The notes: generated by a model not told the origin, from the sequence alone. Positions 1 through 7,987 are shown, counted from the first letter of the stretch. The stretch: DNA of 32,128 nt from Glo-17 sp964549735 (GCA_964549735.1 CAZJWO010000034.1:1-32128); one strand, 5' to 3'. Numbers and translations: made by a program.

Positions 1-994
1 CCTGCAGCTTCTCGTAATGGATGCGGCCGACCACCGAATCGGGCAGCACCTCGAAAGCCTCCGGCACCACGGTCCCCTCGAGCAGCCTCCCCTGCCGCAG
101 CCAGGCGATGGCCAGAGGCCGCTGCGCCGCATCCTGCACGATCTCCAGGACCTCGCGGTGCGATCGGATATCCCGGCCATCCAGGCTCACGATGCGGTCG
201 CCGCGTTGCAGGCCGGCCCTGGCCGCCGGCCCGTTGCGCTGCACCCGGCCGACGAGATTGTCGTGCGCCTCGCAGCCCAGGGTCCAGGAACCGCCGGCGC
301 CGCGAGCGAGCACGATCTCGGTCGTCAGCAGGTCGCCGTCCCGCCGCACGGTGATCGGTACAGGCCGCGGCGTCGGCGCGGACTCGGGCAGGCCCGCCGC
401 CGCGTAGATCGCCTCCAGCATCGCATACCAGTCGCTGACGGGCTCGCCAGCCACCGCCACGAAGACATCGCCCGGCAGCAGGCCGGCCTGGTCGGCCGGG
501 CTCGCCGCCGCGACGGTGCCGATCTCGGTGACGGGGTTGACGACCAGGCCCTGGTGCAGGAACAGTCCCGTGTAGATGACGTAGGCCAGCACGAGGTTGA
601 ACAGCGGACCGGCGATGAAGACCAGGAAGCGCTGCCAGGCCGGCTTGTTGAGGAACTTGCGCTCGGCGGGGATGTCCTTCTCCGCGCCGTCGCGCTCGCG
701 GTTGCCCGCTTCGGTCCCCAGGGGATACTTGCGCTGCTCGCCGGTGCCGGTGTCCTGGATCTCCTCCATCATGCCTTCGCCGGCCATCTTCACGTAGCCG
801 CCGAACGGGATGAGCGACAAGGCGTACTCGGTCTCTCCCCAGCGTTTGACCAGCAGCTTCGGCCCCATGCCGACGGAGAAGGTCTTGACGTAGACGCCGA
901 ACGCCTTGCAGACCAGGAAGTGGCCCAGTTCGTGGACGATGACCACCAGTCCCAGGGTGAAGACGCTTGCCAAAAGAGTGATCGTCAGGTCCAT
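1..994 (-). CDS. rseP: RseP-type site-2 zinc metalloprotease (M50), 3' end cut by window
   Basis: Intramembrane zinc protease of the RseP family; in known members it cleaves membrane-bound anti-sigma factors or signal-peptide remnants in the inner membrane. The ATG at 994 gives about 331 residues before the window ends. Visible: a first membrane segment (about residues 5-20) running into the zinc motif HELGH at 21-25, the GPLFN motif at 129-133 with a following membrane segment, and two PDZ-like repeats (about 155-200 and 245-290, each with an AGL-x2-GD core). The C-terminal LDG motif that supplies the third zinc ligand would lie beyond the left edge, so activity cannot be judged completely. 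The start lies two bases after the dxr stop, with GAGGTGGA upstream. It ends the dxr-cdsA-uppS-frr envelope and translation chain, a common neighbourhood for rseP. Family assignment is secure. Confidence 0.95.
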   Translation of the reverse strand, partial: MDLTITLLASVFTLGLVVIVHELGHFLVCKAFGVYVKTFSVGMGPKLLVKRWGETEYALSLIPFGGYVKMAGEGMMEEIQDTGTGEQRKYPLGTEAGNRERDGAEKDIPAERKFLNKPAWQRFLVFIAGPLFNLVLAYVIYTGLFLHQGLVVNPVTEIGTVAAASPADQAGLLPGDVFVAVAGEPVSDWYAMLEAIYAAAGLPESAPTPRPVPITVRRDGDLLTTEIVLARGAGGSWTLGCEAHDNLVGRVQRNGPAARAGLQRGDRIVSLDGRDIRSHREVLEIVQDAAQRPLAIAWLRQGRLLEGTVVPEAFEVLPDSVVGRIHYEKLQ

Positions 995-996
995 GG

Positions 997-2220
997 TCAG
1001 TGTCCACCTCGTGCCATCGGGTTGCGGCCGCGCTCGCCCAGCAGCCGGGTCGCGACGCGGCGCGCCTCCGCGTCCGCGTCGAGCGCCGCCTCGAGATCCG
1101 AAACCGGGCCGTGCGGCAGGCGATCCAGCACGGCCGCGATGAGCCCGGCCAGCTCAATATACGGCAGTTCGCCGCGCAGCAGGGCCGCGACGGCCACTTC
1201 GTTGGCCGCGTTGAGCGTGATCGGCGCCGTGCCGCCCGCGCGGCCGGCTCGCCGCGCCAGTTCCAGGCACGGGAAGCGCACCGTATCGGGCGCCTCGAAT
1301 GTCAGGCTGCCGAGTCGCAGCAGGTCCAGCCGCGCGACCGGCAGCGGCCAGCGCTGCTCGCCGCAGACGGCGTACATGAGCGGCAGGCGCATGTCCGGCA
1401 TGCCCAGCTGCGCCAGCAGCGCCCCGTCGCGCAACTGCACGAACGAGTGGACCCAAGAGCCGGGGTGCACGACGACATCGATGTCGTCGTACGGCAGGCC
1501 GAAGAGATGGTGCGCCTCGATGATCTCCAGGCCCTTGTTCATGAGGGTGGCCGAATCCACGGTGATCTTCGGTCCCATGCTCCAGGTGGGGTGGGCCAGC
1601 ACTTCCGGCAAGGTGACCGCCGCCAGCCGCTCGGCCGGCAGCGTGCGGAACGGCCCGCCCGACGCCGTCAGGATGACCCGCTGCAGGTCCTCGCGCGAGC
1701 GGCCGCACAGGCACTGGGCGATCGCCGAATGCTCCGAATCGACCGGCAGCACCTCGGCCGCGTGCGCCTGCGCCGCCGCGCGCACGAGTTCGCCGCCGAC
1801 GACCAGGCTCTCCTTGTTGGCCAACGCGACGCGCAGGCCGCGCCGCGCGGCGCTGAGGGAGGACGCCAGGCCGGCCGCGCCGACCAGCCCGTTGACGACC
1901 ACGTCGCAGTCGGCGGTCGCGGCCAAGGCCGCCGCTCCCGCCTCCGGCAGCAAGGCCGCGCCGAAGGCGCCCGACCGCGCCGCGTCGTCTCGCGCGCCCT
2001 GGTCCTCGACCGCCACGGGCACCGGCAGCCCCTGCAGCAGGACCGCGAGCTCCTGCCAGCGGCGATGGACCGCGACGGCGACGAGCTGCAGGCGCGCGGG
2101 GAACATGCGGACCAGCTCCAGGGCCTGGCGGCCGATGCTGCCGGTGGCGCCGAGCACGACGAGGCGCAACGGCTCGCGCAACCGGCGCGGCGGTCGGAAC
2201 GGGTAGAGCGGGGCGCTCAT
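997..2220 (-). CDS. dxr: 1-deoxy-D-xylulose 5-phosphate reductoisomerase
   Basis: Converts DXP to 2-C-methyl-D-erythritol 4-phosphate with NADPH, the second step of the non-mevalonate isoprenoid pathway, in the cytoplasm. The NADPH-binding loop GATGSIG is at residues 24-30, followed by ANKESLVV, the metal and substrate motif VDSEHSA, the TASGGPF loop, and the conserved stretch beginning HPTWSMGPKITVDSATLMNK. The 407-residue length is normal. I chose the ATG at 2220 because GAGG lies five bases before it; an in-frame GTG at 2226 overlaps that ribosome binding site and is less likely. The gene follows cdsA by a few bases and precedes rseP by two. Its product ultimately feeds the undecaprenyl diphosphate made by the nearby uppS gene product, so the cluster links isoprenoid supply to envelope synthesis. 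Confidence 0.97.
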   Translation of the reverse strand: MSAPLYPFRPPRRLREPLRLVVLGATGSIGRQALELVRMFPARLQLVAVAVHRRWQELAVLLQGLPVPVAVEDQGARDDAARSGAFGAALLPEAGAAALAATADCDVVVNGLVGAAGLASSLSAARRGLRVALANKESLVVGGELVRAAAQAHAAEVLPVDSEHSAIAQCLCGRSREDLQRVILTASGGPFRTLPAERLAAVTLPEVLAHPTWSMGPKITVDSATLMNKGLEIIEAHHLFGLPYDDIDVVVHPGSWVHSFVQLRDGALLAQLGMPDMRLPLMYAVCGEQRWPLPVARLDLLRLGSLTFEAPDTVRFPCLELARRAGRAGGTAPITLNAANEVAVAALLRGELPYIELAGLIAAVLDRLPHGPVSDLEAALDADAEARRVATRLLGERGRNPMARGGH

Positions 2221-2227
2221 GGCCACC

Positions 2228-3085
2228 TCACAGCACGCAGAATCGGAACCAGTAATACAGGGCCGGCACGCTGAAGAGCAGCGAATCCATGCGATCGAGA
2301 ATGCCGCCGTGACCGGGGATCAACTGCGCGGAATCCTTGAGGCCGGCGTCGCGCTTGAACAGCGACTCCACGAGGTCGCCGAGCTGCCCGAGCAGCGCGC
2401 TCGCCAGCCCGAGCGCGGCGCCGGTGGCAGGGGAGATGAACGTCAGGAAGGTGCTCGCGCACAGCCAGCCCGCCAACGCGCCGCCGCCGAGGCCGCCGAC
2501 GGCGCCGGACCAGGTCTTGGCCGGGCTGATGCGCGGCAGCAGCAGCCGGCCTCCGACGAGGATGCCGACGAGGTACGCCAGCGTGTCGCAGGCCCAGATC
2601 ACCAGCGCCGCGAAGAAGACGAGGTGGGCGCCCAGGCGCGGGTCGCTGCCGAGGCTGCCCGGCAATTCCCGCAGCATCACGAAGTGGCTGCCGAGCCAGC
2701 CGACGTACATGACCCCGAGCACGGTGACCGCGATGTTGGGCAGCGCCTCGGCGACCTGCGGGCGGAAGACCTGGCGGATCATGATCAGCAGGAGGATGGC
2801 CGTCAGCAGGAGCGCCAGCGCCGGTCCGCCGCGATAGACGTGCAGACTGACCGCCAGGGCGGCCGCATAGCCGAGCCAGCGCGAGGGGTGGTAGCCCTTG
2901 GCTTCCATGAGGCGGAAGAACTCGGCCAGGCCGAGCAGGATCATCAGGTCGACGAGCAGCAGGAAGAAGACCCCGCCGCGCAGGGTGATGAGATAGAGGC
3001 AGGGAACGCCGAGCGCGATGACCGCCGCGCGCGGCAGGATGCCCGCGGCCAGGAAACGTTGCCGCCAGGGCAGGCGCGCCGTCAC
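2228..3085 (-). CDS. cdsA: Phosphatidate cytidylyltransferase (CDP-diacylglycerol synthase)
   Basis: Integral membrane enzyme that makes CDP-diacylglycerol from phosphatidic acid and CTP, the branch point of phospholipid synthesis. The 285-residue protein has many hydrophobic segments from about residue 20 onward. The CDP-DAG synthase signature is complete at about 241-268: SLFKRD, then KDS, then PGHGGILDRMDS. Translation starts at a GTG (3083-3085) that overlaps the uppS stop as GTGA, which implies translational coupling; I see no strong ribosome binding site. The stop lies within the dxr ribosome-binding region. The order uppS-cdsA-dxr-rseP is widespread in bacteria and agrees with the call. 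Confidence 0.96.
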   Translation of the reverse strand: MTARLPWRQRFLAAGILPRAAVIALGVPCLYLITLRGGVFFLLLVDLMILLGLAEFFRLMEAKGYHPSRWLGYAAALAVSLHVYRGGPALALLLTAILLLIMIRQVFRPQVAEALPNIAVTVLGVMYVGWLGSHFVMLRELPGSLGSDPRLGAHLVFFAALVIWACDTLAYLVGILVGGRLLLPRISPAKTWSGAVGGLGGGALAGWLCASTFLTFISPATGAALGLASALLGQLGDLVESLFKRDAGLKDSAQLIPGHGGILDRMDSLLFSVPALYYWFRFCVL

Positions 3086-3930
3086 GAGCGGTGCCCCAGC
3101 ATCCGCTTCCAGCGCTCGCCGTCCCGCAGGACCGTCTCCTGCGGCCGCTCAGGCACGTTCTCCACGTCTGGCAAGCCGCCGAAACGGCGTTCGCGGCAGA
3201 GGTATTCGGCGATGGCCAGGAGCAGCTGGCGCTCCCGGAAATCGGGCCACAAGACGGGCGTGATCAGCAATTCGGCGTACGCCGCCTGCCAGACGAGGAA
3301 GTTGCTGAGCCGGCACTCTCCGCTCGTGCGGATCACCAGATCCGGATCCGGCAGCTGCGGCTGGTAGAACCCCTGCCGCAGCGAGTTCTCGTCCAGCTCG
3401 CCGACCTGCAGCTGGCCGGCAGCGACCCGAGCGGCGACGTGGCGTACGGCCCGCAGGATCTCCTGGCGGCCGCCGTAGGCCAGCGCCAGATTCAAGATCA
3501 GGCCGTCGCCGCCGGCCAGCAGCGCCTCGGCGCGATCCAACGCCTCGCGCGCCCGCGGCGGCAGGAGTTCGCGGTCGCCCGACACGAGCAGGCGTACGCC
3601 GCGGCGGCGCAGTTCCGTCTGCTCGGCCACGAGGGCTTCCTCGAGAAAAGACCAGAGCGCCTGCACCTCGGCCGGCGGGCGGCTGAAATTCTCGCGACTG
3701 AACGTATAGAGGGTCAACACCGGAATGCCGACGCGGCTGCAGACGCTCACCGCCGCGCGCACCGCGTGCCGGCCGGCGCGGTGACCGGCGACCCGCGGCA
3801 GATGGCGCCGGCGCGCCCAGCGTCCGTTGCCGTCCATGATGATCGCCACATGGCGCGGCAGGCCATCGCGCTCGCTCAGGTGGTCGGCGAGTTGCTCGTC
3901 GTCGAGGTCCTGGTACGGATCGACGTTCAT
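3082..3930 (-). CDS. uppS: Undecaprenyl diphosphate synthase (cis-prenyltransferase)
   Basis: Adds isopentenyl units in cis configuration to farnesyl diphosphate to make the C55 carrier lipid for peptidoglycan and other surface polymers. At 282 residues it is slightly longer than typical (about 250) because of an acidic N-terminal extension of about 25 residues. The catalytic motif MDGNGRWA is at 32-39 (Asp33). The second signature RTSGE, then R-x-SNFLVWQ and AY-x-E, lies in the C-terminal third. The usual FS-x-ENW segment reads FSRENFSRP here, with Phe for Trp, while the neighbouring Asn and Arg are kept. The start is one base after the frr stop and the end overlaps cdsA by four bases. Confidence 0.96.
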   Translation of the reverse strand: MNVDPYQDLDDEQLADHLSERDGLPRHVAIIMDGNGRWARRRHLPRVAGHRAGRHAVRAAVSVCSRVGIPVLTLYTFSRENFSRPPAEVQALWSFLEEALVAEQTELRRRGVRLLVSGDRELLPPRAREALDRAEALLAGGDGLILNLALAYGGRQEILRAVRHVAARVAAGQLQVGELDENSLRQGFYQPQLPDPDLVIRTSGECRLSNFLVWQAAYAELLITPVLWPDFRERQLLLAIAEYLCRERRFGGLPDVENVPERPQETVLRDGERWKRMLGHRS

Positions 3931-3931
3931 T

Positions 3932-4489
3932 TCAGAGTTCCATGATCTCCGCTTCCTTGGCCTTGACGACCTGGTCGATCTCGGCGCAGAAGCGGTCGGT
4001 GAGCTTCTGGACGTCGTCCCGATCCTGGTGCAGCGCGTCTTCGGTGATCACGCCGTCCTTGTGTTCCTTCTTGAGCGCATCGTTGGCCTCCTGGCGGGCC
4101 CGCCGCACGGCCACTTTGCCGTCTTCGCCGATATCGCGAGCCATCTTGCTGAATTCGCGGCGGCGCTCCCCGGTCAGCTCCGGAATCTGGATGCGGATCA
4201 TCATGCCATCGTTGGTCGGGTTCAAACCCAGGTTGGAAGCCTGGATGGCGCGCTCGATGGCGCCGATGGCGCTGCGATCGAAGGGTTTGACGGAAAGCAG
4301 GCGCGCTTCGGGCGCCGCGACCGTCGCCAGCTGCTTGAGCGGAGTCGGCGCTCCGTAGTACTCGACCATCAGACCGTCCAGCAACGCGGGCGAGGCCTTG
4401 CCGGTGCGCAGCTTGCTCAACCTGCGGCGGGCCGCGTCCAGCGCGGAGTCCATTTCCAGCTCGGTGCTCTCCAGCACGTCCTTGCTCAT
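3932..4489 (-). CDS. frr: Ribosome recycling factor
   Basis: With EF-G, splits the post-termination ribosome. The 185-residue length is exactly typical. The family pattern is clear: an N-terminal helix, RTGKASPALLD, then V-x-YYGAPTPLKQLA in the hinge region, the PFDRSAIGAIERAI segment, LGLNPTNDG, IRIQIPELTGERR, and a long C-terminal helix with RRARQEAND. The ATG at 4489 overlaps the pyrH stop (ATGA), and the end of pyrH supplies AAAGGAG eight bases before the start, a strong ribosome binding site. The order rpsB-tsf-pyrH-frr is one of the most conserved gene strings in bacteria. Confidence 0.98.
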   Translation of the reverse strand: MSKDVLESTELEMDSALDAARRRLSKLRTGKASPALLDGLMVEYYGAPTPLKQLATVAAPEARLLSVKPFDRSAIGAIERAIQASNLGLNPTNDGMMIRIQIPELTGERRREFSKMARDIGEDGKVAVRRARQEANDALKKEHKDGVITEDALHQDRDDVQKLTDRFCAEIDQVVKAKEAEIMEL

Positions 4490-5211
4490 CGCAGCGGCTC
4501 CTTTGTGATCCGGGTACCCAGATCCTCGCCCGCGAGGACCCGCAGCAGGTTCTCCGGGTCGGAGATGTCGAACACCGTCGTCGGCAGACCGCCCTCGGCG
4601 CAGAGAGTGATCGCCGTCAGGTCCATGACCCGCAGCTTGCGCGCGAGCGCCTCATCGTACGTGAGGTGGTCGAAACGCTGGGCGTCAGGATACTGGTGCG
4701 GATCCCGGTCGTAAACCCCGTCCACCTGGGTGCCCTTCAGCAGGACATCGGCCGAGATCTCGAGCGCGCGCAGGGCGGCCGCCGAATCCGTGGTGAAGTA
4801 GGGGTTGCCGGTTCCGCCCGCCAACAGGATGACGGACCCCGCCTTGAGCAGTTCGAGCGCCTGATCCCGCACGAAGGCCTCGGCCAGCGGCGGCAGGCCG
4901 CGGGGGGTGTAGATCCGAGCCTTCTGGCCCTCGCCGCGCAGATAGTCGCGCAGGACGGCGGCGTTCATCACCGTCGCCAGCATGCCGATCTGGTCGGCGG
5001 TCACGCGCCCCAGCACGTTCAGATTGGCCTGCCGCGCGCGGAAGAGGTTGCCCGCGCCGCAGACCACCCCCACCTGGACTCCCGACTGGGCCACTTGCGA
5101 GAGCACCTGGGCCAGACCGGTCAGCTTCTGGTGCGAGAACTGCTCGTGTTCGTCGCCGAGCGCCTCGCCGCTCAGCTTCAGGAGGATTCGCGAATAGCGC
5201 AGCATGGCCAA
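4486..5211 (-). CDS. pyrH: UMP kinase
   Basis: Hexameric bacterial UMP kinase of the amino-acid-kinase fold; makes UDP from UMP. Motifs in order: ILLKLSGEAL at the N-terminus, CGAGNLFR, DQIGMLATVMNA, GGTGNPYFTTDSAAALRA, and TQVDGVYDRDP. The start is uncertain. The first ATG (5205) has only a distant Shine-Dalgarno. A TTG two codons upstream (5211) lies eight bases after GGAGG, an ideal spacing, and is given here, yielding about 241 residues beginning MAMLRYSR. The ATG start would give 239. The stop overlaps the frr start. A structured spacer of about 100 bases separates it from tsf. An open frame continues far upstream in this phase through tsf and rpsB but is not coding. Confidence 0.93.
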   Translation of the reverse strand: MAMLRYSRILLKLSGEALGDEHEQFSHQKLTGLAQVLSQVAQSGVQVGVVCGAGNLFRARQANLNVLGRVTADQIGMLATVMNAAVLRDYLRGEGQKARIYTPRGLPPLAEAFVRDQALELLKAGSVILLAGGTGNPYFTTDSAAALRALEISADVLLKGTQVDGVYDRDPHQYPDAQRFDHLTYDEALARKLRVMDLTAITLCAEGGLPTTVFDISDPENLLRVLAGEDLGTRITKEPLR

Positions 5212-5255
5212 GGGGGCACCCTCCCACAGCCCGGCGCGAGCCGGCCGCATCGATG

Positions 5256-5298
5256 CCGGGCACGAGCCGGTCCGTTCGGTACGGTCGCGCGTGCCCGG
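5256..5298 (-). other. Inverted repeat in the tsf-pyrH spacer
   Basis: Eight-base arms (CCGGGCAC and GTGCCCGG) enclose about 27 bases that can pair further (GGTAC and GTACC-like segments). It lies just after the tsf stop and before pyrH. It has no T-run, so it is not a classical terminator; it could slow ribosomes or protect mRNA ends. Function unknown. Confidence 0.4.
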
Positions 5299-5309
5299 TG
5301 GTACCGCCG

Positions 5310-5903
5310 CTAGCCTCCGATGGCGAAGCGGGCGAAGCGCTTGACCTGGATGTTCTCGCCGAGCTTGCCGATGACCGACTTGATGTAGTCCGCCACGGTC
5401 AGTTCGGAATCCTTGACGTACTTCTGTTCGAGCAGCACGACCTCGCCGTAGAACTTGCCGACCTTGCCCTCGACGATCTTCTCGATCATCGCCTCGGGCT
5501 TGCCTTCCTCGCGCATCTGGGCGGCGTAGATCTCCTTCTCCTTCTCGACCAGCGCCGGATCGACCTCTTCCCGCGAGACGGCGACCGGGCTGCTGGCGGC
5601 GATCTGCATGGCCAGGTTGTGGACCAGGGTCTTGAAGTCGTCGGTGCGCGCGACGAAATCCGTTTCGCACGCCACTTCGATGAGCACGCCGACCTTGCCG
5701 CCCATGTGGATGTAGGACCCCACCAGGCCCTGGCGGGTCACCCGGTCGGCCTTCTTGGCCGCCGCGGCGATCCCCTTCTTGCGCAGGTACTCCTTGGCCT
5801 TCTCCAGGTCGCCGCCGCATTCGGCCAGCGCCTTCTTGCAGTCCATCATGCCGGCGTTCGTGGCATCGCGCAGTTCCTTGACCATCTTGGCGCTGATTTC
5901 CAT
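5310..5903 (-). CDS. tsf: Elongation factor Ts, short form
   Basis: Guanine-nucleotide exchange factor for EF-Tu. The N-terminal UBA-like domain (VKELRDATNAGMMDCKKAL, about residues 9-27) and the exchange motif with ETDFVART (about 82-89) are intact. At 197 residues it is the short EF-Ts type with a single core repeat, known from Thermus-like and several other lineages, rather than the roughly 280-residue enterobacterial type. The C-terminus VKRFARFAIGG closes the protein normally, so this is not a truncation. It starts at ATG 5903 about 80 bases after rpsB with a weak ribosome binding site (GACGGAC) and a small hairpin in the spacer. Confidence 0.97.
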   Translation of the reverse strand: MEISAKMVKELRDATNAGMMDCKKALAECGGDLEKAKEYLRKKGIAAAAKKADRVTRQGLVGSYIHMGGKVGVLIEVACETDFVARTDDFKTLVHNLAMQIAASSPVAVSREEVDPALVEKEKEIYAAQMREEGKPEAMIEKIVEGKVGKFYGEVVLLEQKYVKDSELTVADYIKSVIGKLGENIQVKRFARFAIGG

Positions 5904-5955
5904 GTCCGTCGTCTTTCGTGTCTGGCGGGTCTGCGGCCGCCGCCGCCGCGTGGGC

Positions 5956-5972
5956 GGCGCGTCCGACGCGCC
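5956..5972 (-). other. Small hairpin in the rpsB-tsf spacer
   Basis: Six-base arms GGCGCG and CGCGCC with a five-base loop, 12 bases after the rpsB stop. No T-run follows. It may modulate the rpsB:tsf transcript ratio, but that is speculation. Confidence 0.3.
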
Positions 5973-5984
5973 GGGGGTGTTTGG

Positions 5985-6803
5985 CTAGACCTCGGGTTCG
6001 GCGGCCGGCTTCGGACCGGCGGGAGCGTCGATCCGGCTGGCGTTGTCGTCCAAGGCCACGGAGACGTGCGGCTCGGCCGGAGCGGCGGCGGCCATCTCGA
6101 CCTGGTCCCGGCCCTCGGCGCTGGTCTGCTTGCCGTCGATGATGGTCTGGGCGATGACCCGCGCGAAGAGGTTGATGCTGCGGATCGCGTCGTCGTTGCC
6201 GGGGATGGGATACGTCACCAGCGTCGGGTCGGCGTTCGTATCGGTGATGCCGATGACCGGAATGCCGAGCTTGTTGGCCTCGCGGACGGCGGTCTCCTCT
6301 TCGGCGGTGTCGACGACGAATAGCGCCTGCGGCAGCTTGGTCATGTTGCGGATGCCGCTGAGGTTGCGGTGCAGCTTCTCGTAGGAGCGGTTGATCTCGA
6401 GCTGCTCCTTCTTCGAGAGCTTCTCCATGCGTCCGTCGCGCATCATCGCCTCGTAGTCTTCCATCTTCTCGACCCGCTGATGGATCGTCTGCCAGTTCGT
6501 GAGCATGCCGCCGAGCCAGCGTTCCGTCACGTAGGGCATGCCGCATTTCTGGGCGTTTTCGCGGATGGCGATCTTGGCCTGCTTCTTGGTGCCGACGAAC
6601 AGCACGCTGCCACCGCGCGAGGCGGCGTCGTGCAGGAACGCCGTGGCGCGGTTCAGGAGCCGCAGCGTCTTCTGCAGATCGATGATGTAGATGCCGCCGC
6701 GGGCGATGAAGATGTAGGGTTTCATCTTGGGGTTCCACTTGCGCGTCTGATGACCGAAGTGGACGCCCGCCTCGAGCAGGTCGCGCAGACCGATGCTGGC
6801 CAT
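5985..6803 (-). CDS. rpsB: Small ribosomal subunit protein S2
   Basis: S2 of the 30S subunit. The 272-residue protein opens with LLEAGVHFGHQTRKWNPKM and contains GGIYIIDLQKT, VLFVGTKKQA, the RWLGGMLTNW signature, the coiled-coil region (about 100-150), and the C-terminal GIPVIGITDTNADP and IPGNDDAIRSI motifs. Beyond about residue 225 is an Ala/Glu/Pro-rich tail of about 45 residues that is not part of the conserved fold. ATG 6803 is preceded by GGAGG six bases away, a strong site that fixes the start. It heads the rpsB-tsf-pyrH-frr string, 136 bases after rpsI. That spacer holds a strong hairpin but no promoter I trust. Confidence 0.98.
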   Translation of the reverse strand: MASIGLRDLLEAGVHFGHQTRKWNPKMKPYIFIARGGIYIIDLQKTLRLLNRATAFLHDAASRGGSVLFVGTKKQAKIAIRENAQKCGMPYVTERWLGGMLTNWQTIHQRVEKMEDYEAMMRDGRMEKLSKKEQLEINRSYEKLHRNLSGIRNMTKLPQALFVVDTAEEETAVREANKLGIPVIGITDTNADPTLVTYPIPGNDDAIRSINLFARVIAQTIIDGKQTSAEGRDQVEMAAAAPAEPHVSVALDDNASRIDAPAGPKPAAEPEV

Positions 6804-6902
6804 GGCAATCCTCCGAATCAGGTTGAGCCTCCCCGATCTTCGTCGGCTCGGGATGAACGCCGCGGCGCCACCTGTCCCAGCCTCGGACCGGGTGTGGTGT
6901 AT

Positions 6903-6925
6903 GCGGGCACGAACAACGTGCCCGC
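6903..6925 (-). terminator. Strong hairpin after rpsI, terminator-like without T-run
   Basis: A perfect nine-base stem (GCGGGCACG and CGTGCCCGC) with a five-base loop TTGTT, 14 bases after the rpsI stop and about 100 bases before rpsB. The downstream bases are not T-rich, so it may be a pause, a 3'-end stabiliser, or part of an rpsB leader rather than an intrinsic terminator. Confidence 0.45.
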
Positions 6926-6939
6926 GGCAGAAGGTCGGC

Positions 6940-7326
6940 CTAGCGCTTCGAGAACTGGAAACGCTTGCGGGCGCCGGGCTGACCGTACTTCTTGCGTTCG
7001 ACCATGCGGGAGTCCCGCGTCAAGTAGCCGTTCTTGCGCAGCGGTTTGCGGAAATCCTCGTTGGCGACGACCAGGGCGCGGGCCAAGCCGTGCCGCAGGG
7101 CGCCGGCCTGGCCGCTGACGCCGCCGCCCTTGACCGTGCACCAGACGTCGAAGTCGTTCTCCACGCCCAATCCGCGCAGCGGTTGCAGGGCGTGCAGGAT
7201 CTGCATCTCGCTGAAATAATCGCCGACCTGGCGCCGGTTGACGGTCACCTTGCCGCTGCCCATCGTCAGCCAGACCCGCGCGACCGAGGTCTTGCGGCGA
7301 CCGGTGGCGTAGTATCTCTCCTCCAA
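6940..7326 (-). CDS. rpsI: Small ribosomal subunit protein S9
   Basis: S9 of the 30S subunit, whose C-terminal tail reaches the P-site tRNA. The 128-residue product has YYATGRRKTSVARVWL at the N-terminus, the GKVTVN segment, KGGGVSGQAGALRHGLARAL, and the basic tail GARKRFQFSKR. I place the start at a TTG (7324-7326) because GGAGG sits seven bases upstream and the protein then begins MEERYYATGRRK, matching the family. The ATG at 7331 is out of frame. It follows rplM by 47 bases, the usual L13-S9 operon. Confidence 0.96.
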   Translation of the reverse strand: MEERYYATGRRKTSVARVWLTMGSGKVTVNRRQVGDYFSEMQILHALQPLRGLGVENDFDVWCTVKGGGVSGQAGALRHGLARALVVANEDFRKPLRKNGYLTRDSRMVERKKYGQPGARKRFQFSKR

Positions 7327-7373
7327 CTCATGACCTCCGTTGGCCCGGACCGGCGCCGGCCGGTCCGATCCGC

Positions 7374-7805
7374 TCAAACGATCTCGATCGATTTCGGCTG
7401 CTGTGCCACGTGCGGATGCTGGGCGCCGGCGTACACGCGCAGATGGGTCATCTGGCGCCGCCCGAGGCGCGTCTTGGGCATCATGCCCCAGACCGCCTTC
7501 GCCACGACCCTCTCGGGCTTGTTCTGCATCAGCGTCTTCAGCGGCGTCGCCCGCTGGCCGCCGATCCAGCCGGTGTAATGCAGATAGACCTTCTTCTGCA
7601 GCTTCTGTCCCGTGAGCTTGACGTCCCGTGCGTTGATCACGATGACGTTGTCGCCCATGTCCAGGTTGGGCTGGAAGGTGGGCTTGTGCTTGCCGCGCAG
7701 GAACGTCGCCACGCGGGTCGCCAGCCGGCCGAGCGGGATACCCGTCGCGTCGAGGATCAGCCAGTCCTTGGCGATCTCGGCCTGCTTCATCGCATAGGTC
7801 TTCAA
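7374..7805 (-). CDS. rplM: Large ribosomal subunit protein L13
   Basis: L13 of the 50S subunit, an early assembly protein. The 143-residue product contains DWLILDATGIPLGRLAT, LRGKHKPTF, the GDNVIVINA strand, YLHYTGWIGGQR, and the signature region WGMMPKTRLGR with YAGAQHPHVAQQP. The start is a TTG at 7803-7805, seven bases after GGAGG, giving MKTYAMKQAEIAKDW, which aligns with the family N-terminus; the later ATG would lose conserved residues. It is the first gene of rplM-rpsI. A promoter overlapping the end of mtnA would give a leader of about 175 bases with several hairpins. Confidence 0.96.
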   Translation of the reverse strand: MKTYAMKQAEIAKDWLILDATGIPLGRLATRVATFLRGKHKPTFQPNLDMGDNVIVINARDVKLTGQKLQKKVYLHYTGWIGGQRATPLKTLMQNKPERVVAKAVWGMMPKTRLGRRQMTHLRVYAGAQHPHVAQQPKSIEIV

Positions 7806-7864
7806 ACGTAGGCCTCCAGGCTCGTCCGCCGGGCCACAACACCGACAGACACATCCGCGGTGCG

Positions 7865-7887
7865 GCCGCGGCGCAGAAGTCCGCGGC
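7865..7887 (-). other. Hairpin in the rplM leader, proximal to the gene
   Basis: Seven-base arms GCCGCGG and CCGCGGC with a nine-base loop, about 60 bases before the rplM start. It lies in the predicted leader between the terminator-like hairpin (7934-7953) and the ribosome binding site. L13 leaders are autoregulatory in some bacteria, but I cannot match this to a known motif. Confidence 0.35.
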
Positions 7888-7933
7888 GCCGGCACCACGC
7901 GGCGTCAGGACCAAGAATTCATGCTCGGCAAGC

Positions 7934-7953
7934 AAAAAAGCCGCTTGGACGGC
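7934..7953 (-). terminator. Intrinsic terminator or attenuator between mtnA and rplM
   Basis: Short stem GCCGT-CCAA-GCGGC (last pair T-G) followed directly by six Ts in the minus direction. It could end mtnA transcripts. However, the best rplM promoter (7988-8016) lies upstream, so the hairpin falls inside the rplM-rpsI leader and could act as an attenuator. Confidence 0.6.
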
Positions 7954-7960
7954 ATCTGCT

Positions 7961-7984
7961 CGCCCCTGCTCTCGACTCGGGGGC
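7961..7984 (-). other. Hairpin at the start of the rplM leader
   Basis: Arms CGCCCC and GGGGCG enclose a loop of about 12 bases, beginning within a few bases of the predicted rplM transcription start and just before the T-run hairpin at 7934-7953. It may be the 5' element of a leader structure. Confidence 0.35.
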
Positions 7985-7987
7985 GGG

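Noticed and set aside
17..2206. A 729-codon open frame on the plus strand opposite rseP and dxr
   Set aside because: High GC produces long stop-free frames opposite real genes. It shows low-complexity Arg/Ala/Gly-rich sequence and no family motif, and the minus strand holds two complete conserved enzymes.
4486..6738. A 750-codon minus-strand frame that would fuse UMP kinase to about 500 upstream residues
   Set aside because: Only the last 240 or so residues are UMP kinase. The upstream part runs out of phase through tsf and rpsB and is compositionally a shadow.
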